Positions 15,674 to 21,229 of a DNA stretch of 21,229 nucleotides are shown piece by piece; positions within the stretch are counted from its first letter, which is position 1; every line of letters starts with the position of its first letter. The notes below the pieces were generated by a model. That model did no database searches. It saw only the letters and a program-made list of their open reading frames with translations, and was not told the DNA's origin. A program made the position numbers and the translations under genes. The stretch spans positions 1 through 21,229 of the forward strand of contig JAFXHW010000143.1 of the NCBI GenBank assembly GCA_017533545.1, given 5' to 3'. This DNA is from Clostridia bacterium (GTDB lineage: Bacteria > Bacillota_A > Clostridia > Oscillospirales > CAG-272).

Positions 15674-15702
15674 ATTATACCACAAAAAAACGCAATATTC
15701 AA
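15674..15702 (-). promoter_or_regulatory. Sigma-A promoter for dtxR-sufC-sufB-like operon
   Basis: On the minus strand, TTGAAT (15702-15697), 17 bases, TATAAT (15679-15674), with TG three bases ahead of the -10 box. The start near 15667 leaves a leader of about 28 bases. A weak, imperfect dyad (tagttg ccc caatca) sits just upstream of the -35 box. I do not see a canonical DtxR/IdeR box. Confidence 0.75.
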
Positions 15703-15739
15703 GTGATTGGGGCAACTAAAGCGATTAATTTTACAAATA

Positions 15740-15776
15740 AAAATACCGTATCGATTTTTTCGATACGGTGTTTTTA
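15740..15776 (-). terminator. Terminator after the beta-helix gene (T-rich on both strands)
   Basis: A 10-bp perfect stem (accgtatcga, 15745-15754, with tcgatacggt, 15760-15769) closes a five-T loop. It is followed on the minus strand by tatttttattt and on the plus strand by gttttt. It ends the minus-strand beta-helix gene and lies just upstream of the dtxR promoter. Confidence 0.85.
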
Positions 15777-15791
15777 TCATTCGTCTGATTT

Positions 15792-16832
15792 TTAGATAAA
15801 GTTTGCCGCCTTTTTAAGACGGAGAATATCGCCTGGCGACATCGACGGAATCTGCTTTGCGACGTAGTCGATTGCCTCGTCGGTGGGCTGCATATTCTCG
15901 TCAAGCAGCGGCGAGGAATCGGGCAGTGTAATGCTCTCGGTATAGAAATTTCCCTCGGCCATCTTTGAATCGGTAAAGCCGAAGACCGCATTTTTGTCAA
16001 AGCAGTGGGGAGGGAATTCGATGTGCGTTTTTTGCCCGCTCGTCTTCAGAATGAAAACATTTCCGCGAATGTGCATCGACGAATCGGTGCTTGATATCGC
16101 AAAAGCGTTACCGCCGTTGGGATTGCCGACAAAAATATTGGAGCGGATAACGGTATCCTTCGACGGATGTCCGTCAACGGTGCTGATACCCGCAACGGGG
16201 TTGTCCGACATTAAAAAGATGCAGCATTCAACGATCGTTGAGCAGCAGTCCTCCATAATGAGGGCGCTGTTTTTGCGCAGAGTCTTTTTGCCCAACGCTC
16301 TGCAGCCCGATATTGTGCAATCGGAACAGCGTGATAAAAGACAGCACGCAAGACCGGTGTGCACCGCACATCCGATAATCGAGCAATACGATGAATCGTA
16401 CGCCTCAAAATCATACGATTTATTCGATATTGCAATGCAGTCTGCAATGTTTATATGGTGACAGCCGTTTGAAATTCTCACACAGGATTTTTCATCGCTT
16501 TCGACGACGAATCCCTCAAATGTGACGTATGCAAGCGCACTGAGATCAAGTGTGGGTTGTGCGTTTGATGCGATAAGACGAACTTCACCCGGATTTTCTG
16601 CACGATAAATTACCGGCGATGTATCGCTTCCCGAATCTCCAGCCGAGAATACGCATCCGTCGGTGCTGTAAACGCCGTCCTTGAAGATGATATGTATCGG
16701 TCCTTCGTGGTCAAATCTCAAGGAATTGACAGCACGCTTAGCGGCCGAAACACTCTTGAAGGGATGCTTTTCACTTCCGTTGTTGCGGTCGCTTCCGTTT
16801 TCGGAAACATAATACTTAGTGTCGTGGTACAT
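15792..16832 (-). CDS. Right-handed parallel beta-helix protein, cysteine-rich, no signal peptide
   Basis: A 346-residue protein that begins with the usual entry to pectate-lyase-like beta-helices, YYVSENGSDRNNGSEKHPFK, then IIFKDGVYS and a run of about 22-residue coils (for example VTFEGFVVES, INIADCIAIS, SIIGCAVHTG, CTISGCRALG). It contains about 16 cysteines, many at the same place in successive coils (IADC, IIGC, ISGC, VECC), which suggests an internal cysteine ladder. There is no N-terminal signal, so a cytoplasmic or non-classical location is likely, unlike most carbohydrate-active relatives. AAAGGAG four bases before ATG 16832 fixes the start. It is monocistronic. Enzymatic activity, if any, cannot be named. 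It could bind or cleave a polysaccharide or be structural. Confidence 0.78.
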   Translation of the reverse strand: MYHDTKYYVSENGSDRNNGSEKHPFKSVSAAKRAVNSLRFDHEGPIHIIFKDGVYSTDGCVFSAGDSGSDTSPVIYRAENPGEVRLIASNAQPTLDLSALAYVTFEGFVVESDEKSCVRISNGCHHINIADCIAISNKSYDFEAYDSSYCSIIGCAVHTGLACCLLSRCSDCTISGCRALGKKTLRKNSALIMEDCCSTIVECCIFLMSDNPVAGISTVDGHPSKDTVIRSNIFVGNPNGGNAFAISSTDSSMHIRGNVFILKTSGQKTHIEFPPHCFDKNAVFGFTDSKMAEGNFYTESITLPDSSPLLDENMQPTDEAIDYVAKQIPSMSPGDILRLKKAANFI

Positions 16833-16988
16833 AATACTCCTTTGCCGGGGGTCAGGTTATTGACTGCACTCAAAAAGTATAATAATTCTACTCTTTCATT
16901 ATTTTACCATATTGCTGTCAATTTGTAAATAGAAATCGTTAAAAAAATTAATAACTTTTGTATTTTGTGCAATAAAACACAAAAAAAA

Positions 16989-17018
16989 GAATAAAAGTTT
17001 GTCAAAATGACAATACTT
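16989..17018 (+). promoter_or_regulatory. Possible sigma-G/F-type promoter for the GerA/SpoVAF gene
   Basis: GAATA at 16989-16993 and AATACTT at 17012-17018, 18 bases apart, resemble the forespore -35 (GHATR-like) and -10 (CATACTA-like) words. The -10 matches at five of seven positions. The 217-base divergent gap (16833-17049) otherwise holds AT-rich DNA. A TTGACA on the minus strand at 16921-16916 has no -10 at proper distance. A spore-specific promoter would fit the gene, but the match is weak. Confidence 0.3.
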
Positions 17019-17049
17019 TTCCAAACGAAAAAAAGCGGAGAAAAACGGT

Positions 17050-18429
17050 ATGCAGGATAGATATAAGCACTACAAAGAAGGGCTGGAAAGGATACTTAAG
17101 CCCGACAAAAGCTTTGATATGATACGCAGGCGAATGAAGAGCAAAAGCGGTCGGAGCATGACATTTTACTATATCGACGGTTTTACGAAAGACATGGTCA
17201 TGCAAAAGATGATGGAATATTTCATCAAGGTCGAAACAGTCGAGGACTTAACGGTCAATATCCCGTACGTCGAAGTCGAGCTGACCGATGATATCGACGT
17301 AGCTGTGCGAATGGTGCTGTCGGGCTCGGCGGCGCTGTTGGCCGAGGGGATAGATAAGATCATCATACTCGACACACGCGAATATCCTGTCCGCTCAATT
17401 CAGGAGCCCGAAAACGATCGGGTGCTCCGCGGCCCGCGTGACGGCTTTTGCGAAACGCTCATCTTCAATACCGCGCTCATCCGACGCCGCGTGCGCGACC
17501 CCGATCTGGTCATGGACGTCAAAAACATAGGCGAAAAAAGCCGTACCGACGTGGTGCTATGCTATATCGAGGGCAGGGCAAATGCCGATTTTGTCAAAAA
17601 GGTGAGCGACAAGCTCGATAATATGAAGATAGGCTCGCTCAACATGACAAGCGAGAGCATAGCCGAGCTGCTCGTGCCGAACAGATGGTGGAATCCCTTC
17701 CCCAAGCTTCGCTATACAGAGCGGCCCGATGCCGCTGCCGCCATGCTCATGGAGGGAAGTGTGCTCATTCTCTGCGACAACAATCCGTCGGCAATAATGC
17801 TCCCCGTTTCAATATTCGATTTTGCGCAGGAAAGCGACGATTACTATTTCCCGCCCTTTATCGGCACATATCTTCGCATTTTGCGCCAGATAGTCTTTTT
17901 TGCAACGATATTTCTCTCTCCCGTTTGGTATTATCTCGCCGAAAACGACCATATCCTGCCGAAATCGCTTGAATTTCTCGCGGTGTCAAAGGATGACTAC
18001 GCAGTACCTCTCTTTTGGCAGTTCATTTTGGTCGAGCTCGCCATTAACGGGCTGAAAATGGCCTCGCTCAACACGCCATCAAGCCTGTCGGGCTCGCTTT
18101 CGGTGGTCAGCGGACTTATCCTCGGCGAATATGCCGTAGAGGCAGGATGGCTTGTGTCGGAGGTCATACTCTATATGTCCTTTGTTGCATTGGCTAATTT
18201 CACACAGCCCAGCTTCGAACTCGGATATGCCTTCAAGTTTTCGAGGATATTCATGCTGATATGTACAGCCCTTTTCGGACTGTACGGACTTGTCGGCGGG
18301 GCAGTCGTTATGGTGGTCTTTATTGCCTGCAATAAGACGGTAGACGGTAATCGCGGATACCTCTATCCCCTTATCCCCTTCAATGCGCGTGCGCTCAAAC
18401 GGCTTTTCTTGCGCGCGCCCTTGAAATGA
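17050..18429 (+). CDS. GerA/SpoVAF-family spore germination membrane protein
   Basis: A 459-residue GerA-family protein. The N-terminal soluble half carries FYYIDGFTKDMVMQKMMEYF (about 39-58), a SpoVAF-like feature, and the family hallmark RGPRDGFCETL (127-137) with N140 and IRRRV. From about residue 280 there are five hydrophobic spans, including RQIVFFATIFLSPVWYYLA, ALFGLYGLVGGAVVMVVF and others, giving the inner spore membrane part. GerA A-subunits form germinant-gated ion channels. SpoVAF boosts germination-linked ion release. No GerB or GerC partner follows, which favours SpoVAF or an orphan receptor subunit. GGAG lies about 10 bases before the ATG. The next gene, 17 bases on, encodes a small tail-anchored protein and is probably co-transcribed. 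Confidence 0.88.
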   Translation: MQDRYKHYKEGLERILKPDKSFDMIRRRMKSKSGRSMTFYYIDGFTKDMVMQKMMEYFIKVETVEDLTVNIPYVEVELTDDIDVAVRMVLSGSAALLAEGIDKIIILDTREYPVRSIQEPENDRVLRGPRDGFCETLIFNTALIRRRVRDPDLVMDVKNIGEKSRTDVVLCYIEGRANADFVKKVSDKLDNMKIGSLNMTSESIAELLVPNRWWNPFPKLRYTERPDAAAAMLMEGSVLILCDNNPSAIMLPVSIFDFAQESDDYYFPPFIGTYLRILRQIVFFATIFLSPVWYYLAENDHILPKSLEFLAVSKDDYAVPLFWQFILVELAINGLKMASLNTPSSLSGSLSVVSGLILGEYAVEAGWLVSEVILYMSFVALANFTQPSFELGYAFKFSRIFMLICTALFGLYGLVGGAVVMVVFIACNKTVDGNRGYLYPLIPFNARALKRLFLRAPLK

Positions 18430-18446
18430 TTTGAAAGGAGCTATTT

Positions 18447-18725
18447 ATGTTGAAAGGATGCCAGAAAAAGATAATCATGCTCAAAAACACGGGAAGCGAG
18501 ATATTCGACGAGGCCTATTTCATTTTAAGTGATAACGCTCTTGCCTCACATTGCTCTCAAAGCGATATGATCGCCGAAGCAAACCGCATCGTCGAGATGG
18601 GGTACCGAGACACATTTTGGCAAAGAAATCAGACGCCGCGCAAAGGGAGATTTCAGCAGCTGCTCTTCTTTTTGATCGGCGCACTCTTTGCCGCGGGCGT
18701 ATGCGCATTAATCGCCGTGTTTTAA
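18447..18725 (+). CDS. Small tail-anchored protein, 92 residues, unknown function, linked to GerA/SpoVAF gene
   Basis: I do not recognise this protein. It has a soluble N-terminal part (residues 1-65) with an amphipathic section MIAEANRIVEMGYRD and a basic patch TPRKGR. One C-terminal membrane span follows (about 70-92, QLLFFLIGALFAAGVCALIA), so the bulk should face the cytoplasm (forespore core if sporulation-expressed). AAAGGAG six to seven bases before ATG 18447 is a strong ribosome binding site. The gene follows the GerA/SpoVAF-like gene by 17 bases. It is not FigP, the known SpoVAF partner of Bacillus, which has several spans. A sporulation or germination role is inference from position only. 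Confidence 0.8.
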   Translation: MLKGCQKKIIMLKNTGSEIFDEAYFILSDNALASHCSQSDMIAEANRIVEMGYRDTFWQRNQTPRKGRFQQLLFFLIGALFAAGVCALIAVF

Positions 18726-18757
18726 AAAATTACTGCCGCATGATATGCGGCAGTAAT
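18724..18757 (-). terminator. Terminator for the 72-residue minus-strand gene
   Basis: A 12-13-bp perfect stem (attactgccgca at 18729-18740 with 18746-18757) closes a three-to-five-base loop. On the minus strand it runs into TTTTT, giving a strong terminator for the gene ending at 18769. On the plus strand only catattataaat follows, so the germination operon gets weaker termination from the same hairpin. Confidence 0.85.
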
Positions 18758-18768
18758 CATATTATAAA

Positions 18769-18987
18769 TCAAAGGTCGTCGGCATCCTGAGTGGGAATTC
18801 CGTTTTTGTTTATATGAGCGTCGTTGACCTCTTGATTTATCACGCGGTCCTCGGCCTCGGTTTCCTCAAGCGCGTCAATGCCGGTGTAGCTGCCGAAGGG
18901 ATCGGTCATGGCACCCGCAACGCGGTAAGTGGAGATTACCGATTTTATTGTGTCGGGGATCTTTGCACGTCGTTTTTTGTTTTTCAT
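18769..18987 (-). CDS. Small charged protein, 72 residues, unknown function
   Basis: Not recognised as a named family. The protein has a basic start (MKNKKRRAKIP), a middle with IKSVISTYRVAGAMTDPFGSYTGI, and an acidic, soluble end finishing GIPTQDADDL. No membrane span or signal is seen. The start is ATG 18987: GGAG lies 7 bases upstream, while the in-frame ATG at 19023 has none. It has its own terminator and lies alone between the germination genes and RNase J. My impression is that a [DN]PxGSYTG motif and a PxQDADDL tail recur in small clostridial proteins. That rests on memory, not a search. I cannot assign a promoter with confidence. Confidence 0.72.
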   Translation of the reverse strand: MKNKKRRAKIPDTIKSVISTYRVAGAMTDPFGSYTGIDALEETEAEDRVINQEVNDAHINKNGIPTQDADDL

Positions 18988-19083
18988 AATAGTACTCCGA
19001 AAAGTTTTTGCGCGTTTTTGCACAATAATATAATGCGCGTCAAAAAGGGCGTTATACGATTAACCGAATGTTAATAAAATGTA

Positions 19084-19113
19084 TTCACGGCAGTAATAAT
19101 CATCTGTTATAAT
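19084..19113 (+). promoter_or_regulatory. Probable promoter for RNase J gene
   Basis: TATAAT at 19108-19113 with an extended TGT just ahead (19105-19107). A weak -35 (TTCACG, 19084-19089) lies 18 bases upstream. The extended -10 may compensate. The start near 19120 leaves a leader of about 190 bases before ATG 19312. Confidence 0.55.
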
Positions 19114-19175
19114 AAGATGCCGATATATGTGATCGTTTCAAAAAACACCAACAATTTGATTTTTAAGCGGATAAG

Positions 19176-19267
19176 GGTCACCGTTTGACCTGTCTGCATT
19201 TTCTACGCGAAAACACCTTTCGCGCCCCTTTTTTGCGCATTTTCAGCCGTATTTTGCCTATCGGCTG
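19176..19267 (+). promoter_or_regulatory. Structured 5' leader of RNase J mRNA
   Basis: Three hairpins lie in the long leader. Ggtca/tgacc (19176-19180, 19186-19190) is the first. Cgcgaaa/tttcgcg (19206-19212, 19218-19224) is followed by cccc and six T, like an attenuator. Cagccg/cggctg (19244-19249, 19262-19267) is the third. No known riboswitch is recognised. A role in autoregulation or attenuation is inference. Confidence 0.4.
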
Positions 19268-19311
19268 TACATAGAACGTTTTTACACACTTTTAAAAGAA
19301 AGGAATACTTA

Positions 19312-20988
19312 ATGTCCAAAAAGAAAAAGACAGAAAAATTAAAGGTTATACTCCTGGGCGGACTTAATGAGGTCGGCAAGAATATAACCGTTTTCGAGTA
19401 CGGTGAAGATATAATAATCGTCGACTGCGGACTTGGCTTTCCCGACGATGAGATGCTGGGAGTCGACCTCGTCATTCCCGACACGAGCTATCTCGTCAAA
19501 AACAAGGAAAAGATCCGCGGAATTGTAATTACCCACGGACACGAGGACCATATCGGCGCTCTGCCCTACGTCATCGACGATCTCGATTGCCCCGTCTACG
19601 GCACACGTTTGACCATCGGTATTCTGCAAAACAAGCTGTCCGAGCACCGACTCGAGCATAATCCTATGCTCAATACCGTCAATGCCGGCGATAAGGTAAA
19701 GCTCGGCGCATTCAGCGTTGAGTTTATCCACGTCAATCACTCGATCGCCGATGCCTGCGCTCTGGCGATACGTACACCTGCAGGTCTTGTCGCTCACTCG
19801 GGCGACTTTAAGATAGATCTTACCCCCATTGACGGCGATATGATAGATCTCGCCCGCTTCGGCGAGCTTGGCAAAGAGGGCGTACTTTTGTACCTCGGCG
19901 AGTCGACCAACTCCGAGCGCGCCGGATATACCCCCTCCGAGCGCAAGGTCGGTCAGTCGCTCGATGGCATATTCATGAAAAATTCCGACAAGCGCCTCGT
20001 TATCGCCACCTTCTCGTCGAACGTTCACCGCGTTCAGCAGATAATCGATACCAGCGTCCAGTACGGGCGCAAGGTGGTCATCACCGGCCGCTCGATGCAA
20101 AACATCGTCAGCGCCGCCATCGAGCTCGGATATATGGACGTGCCCGAAGGAGTTATCATCGACATTGGCGAGATCAACCGCTGGCCGCGTGAAAAGATAA
20201 CCATCATCACCACGGGAAGCCAGGGCGAGCCTATGTCCGCCCTTTACCGCATGGCATTCTCCGATCACAGCCAGATCGCACTCGGATCGGGTGATCTTGT
20301 AATACTCAGCTCGCACGCTATCCCCGGCAATGAAAAGCTGGTCGACCGCATCATAAACGAGCTGTTCAAAAAGGGAGTCAATGTCTTCCGCGATTCGCTC
20401 GTCGAGGTCCACGTTTCGGGCCACGCCTGCCAGGAAGAGCTCAAAATGATGCTCGGACTTATCCGCCCGAAGTATTTCATGCCCATTCACGGCGAATATA
20501 AGCACCTCGTGTGCCATCGCGATCTCGCGCTGCAGATGGGTGTGCCTGCCGACAATATTTTCATATCGGACATCGGCAAAACTCTCGAAGTTGATGCAGA
20601 TACGGCACGTTGGGGGGCATCGGTACCTGCAGGACGCGTGCTTGTTGACGGCACCGGCGTTGGTGACGTCGGAAATATCGTCCTCCGCGACCGCCGCCAT
20701 CTGTCTCAGGACGGACTTATCGTTGTCGTTGCTACTGTAGATATCGAGGAGATGTGCCTTATTTCCGGTCCCGATATCATATCCCGCGGCTTTGTGTACG
20801 TGCGCGAGGCCGAGGAGCTTATTGAGCAGATGAAGGAGATCTGCCGCGATTCTATCATCCGCTGCCTTGACAACGGCGTGACCGAATGGACCCAGATCAA
20901 GGCCAAGGTAAAGGACGATCTGTCGAAATTCCTTTACGCCAAGACCAAGAAAAAGCCGATGATATTGCCGGTTGTAATGAATGTATAA
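19312..20988 (+). CDS. rnj: Ribonuclease J (metallo-beta-lactamase/beta-CASP exo- and endoribonuclease)
   Basis: RNase J, 558 residues, the normal length. It degrades and matures RNA (5'-3' exonuclease and endonuclease) in the cytoplasm. The opening VILLGGLNEVGKNITVFEYG is the family signature. The zinc-binding motif HGHEDH is at 75-80. Other metal-site motifs follow: HVNHSI, AHSGDFKID and later GHACQEE with PIHGEYKHL. The beta-CASP segment includes FSSNVHRVQQI and TGRSM. The C-terminal domain ends in basic KTKKKPMILPVV. The ATG is preceded by AAAGAAAGGAA. It has a leader of about 190 bases with several hairpins and a strong terminator just after the stop. J1 versus J2 cannot be told apart by eye. 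Confidence 0.97.
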   Translation: MSKKKKTEKLKVILLGGLNEVGKNITVFEYGEDIIIVDCGLGFPDDEMLGVDLVIPDTSYLVKNKEKIRGIVITHGHEDHIGALPYVIDDLDCPVYGTRLTIGILQNKLSEHRLEHNPMLNTVNAGDKVKLGAFSVEFIHVNHSIADACALAIRTPAGLVAHSGDFKIDLTPIDGDMIDLARFGELGKEGVLLYLGESTNSERAGYTPSERKVGQSLDGIFMKNSDKRLVIATFSSNVHRVQQIIDTSVQYGRKVVITGRSMQNIVSAAIELGYMDVPEGVIIDIGEINRWPREKITIITTGSQGEPMSALYRMAFSDHSQIALGSGDLVILSSHAIPGNEKLVDRIINELFKKGVNVFRDSLVEVHVSGHACQEELKMMLGLIRPKYFMPIHGEYKHLVCHRDLALQMGVPADNIFISDIGKTLEVDADTARWGASVPAGRVLVDGTGVGDVGNIVLRDRRHLSQDGLIVVVATVDIEEMCLISGPDIISRGFVYVREAEELIEQMKEICRDSIIRCLDNGVTEWTQIKAKVKDDLSKFLYAKTKKKPMILPVVMNV

Positions 20989-20990
20989 TA

Positions 20991-21023
20991 AAAAACGGTC
21001 TGCCTTGCGGCGGACCGTTTTTT
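20991..21023. terminator. Bidirectional terminator after RNase J
   Basis: A 10-bp GC-rich stem (acggtctgcc with ggcggaccgt, one G-T pair) closes a ttgc loop, flanked by AAAA on the left and TTTTTT on the right. It serves both RNase J and the converging minus-strand gene ending at 21050. Confidence 0.93.
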
Positions 21024-21049
21024 GACTTATTTTTCAACTTGACATCGTA

Positions 21050-21229
21050 TTATTTCGCTGCTTTTTTTGTTTTTTGCAAATCTGCCAGGCCAAAAATCAC
21101 GCAGGCAAGGGACAAAACTATTATTGATGCCGCGATAAGAATTGCGCAGTTGGCAAAGAAGGATTGGGGAAGAGCGAGGATTATCTCGTCGGTGTAGGGG
21201 TTGAATACCCAGTTTTCTTTGCCGGCAAA
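21050..21229 (-). CDS. C-terminal fragment of a membrane-anchored protein, runs off the window
   Basis: An open frame on the minus strand enters at the window edge and stops at TAA (21052-21050), giving the last 59 residues of a protein. It reads FAGKENWVFNPYTDEI, then ALPQSFFANCA, a single hydrophobic span (about 20 residues, ILIAASIIVLSLACVIFGLA), and a basic tail LQKTKKAAK. That is a C-terminal membrane anchor with a cytoplasmic lysine-rich end. It converges on RNase J with a shared terminator, as a real gene end should. The family cannot be named from this piece. Confidence 0.6.
   Translation of the reverse strand, partial: FAGKENWVFNPYTDEIILALPQSFFANCAILIAASIIVLSLACVIFGLADLQKTKKAAK

Noticed and set aside
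15640..15780. N-terminal extension of the DtxR-like protein by 47 codons
   Set aside because: The extension runs across the promoter and a terminator stem and encodes non-family sequence. The Shine-Dalgarno fits ATG 15639.
19029..19034. TATAAT on the plus strand as an alternative RNase J promoter
   Set aside because: No convincing -35 box at 16-18 bases. The extended -10 at 19108-19113 is nearer the gene and better.
18746..19100. Shared cggcagtaat words at about 18749 and 19088 as a repeat pair or att-like site
   Set aside because: Ten bases only. One copy is an arm of a terminator stem. No mobile gene or flanking duplication is present.
19339..20700. Long minus-strand open frame (453 codons) opposite RNase J
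   Set aside because: Complete shadow of a strongly supported gene. The composition is low in family-like features and no start signal is visible.
20886..21197. Plus-strand 103-codon frame at the right end
   Set aside because: It overlaps the RNase J end in another frame, crosses a strong terminator, and opposes a minus-strand frame that ends properly.

Overview
This window looks like ordinary chromosome from a strictly anaerobic, spore-forming member of the Clostridia (Firmicutes), probably an uncultured or gut Oscillospiraceae/Christensenellales-type lineage. The placement is inference from gene content. A ferredoxin-linked 2-oxoacid oxidoreductase points to anaerobic metabolism. A GerA/SpoVAF protein and a SleB-type hydrolase point to spores. 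A SufC/SufB-like pair under a DtxR regulator, RNase J, DivIVA-like and LepA-HemW genes also fit Clostridia. Promoters are clear and uniform: sigma-A type, TTGATT or similar, 17-nt spacer, TATAAT. I see no rRNA, tRNA, CRISPR array, insertion sequence, phage gene or attachment site.

Positions 1-3350 (+): the 3' end of a 2-oxoacid:ferredoxin oxidoreductase operon (beta end, gamma), then ispD-ispF of the MEP isoprenoid pathway, then ribulose-phosphate 3-epimerase and a terminator. Positions 3455-3700 (+): a tiny self-contained transcription unit for a 46-residue membrane protein. Positions 3738-7770 (+): lepA-hemW, then a secreted SleB-type hydrolase whose promoter and ribosome binding site are nested inside the hairpin that follows hemW.

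Positions 7769-13471 (-): five closely spaced genes behind one good promoter. In transcription order they encode a GH106-like glycoside hydrolase, a GlmU-like sugar nucleotidyltransferase, a DivIVA-like coiled-coil protein, an XRE regulator with a helical C-terminus, and a zinc-dependent phospholipase C-like protein. Positions 13532-15702 (-): dtxR-sufC-sufB-like, a compact and probably iron-regulated Fe-S assembly operon with no cysteine desulfurase or SufU nearby. Positions 15740-16832 (-): a cysteine-rich parallel beta-helix protein with no export signal.

Positions 17050-18725 (+): a GerA/SpoVAF-type germination protein followed by a 92-residue tail-anchored protein. Positions 18724-18987 (-): a 72-residue conserved-looking small protein. 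Positions 19084-21023 (+): RNase J with a roughly 190-nt structured leader. Positions 21050-21229 (-): the membrane-anchored C-terminus of a gene that runs off the window.

The best candidates for something undescribed are the 46-residue membrane protein unit, the SpoVAF-linked 92-residue protein, the odd five-gene minus-strand operon, the nested terminator/promoter/RBS at 6889-6965, and the DtxR-controlled minimal Fe-S operon. No single striking new system stands out. Most of the window is housekeeping.
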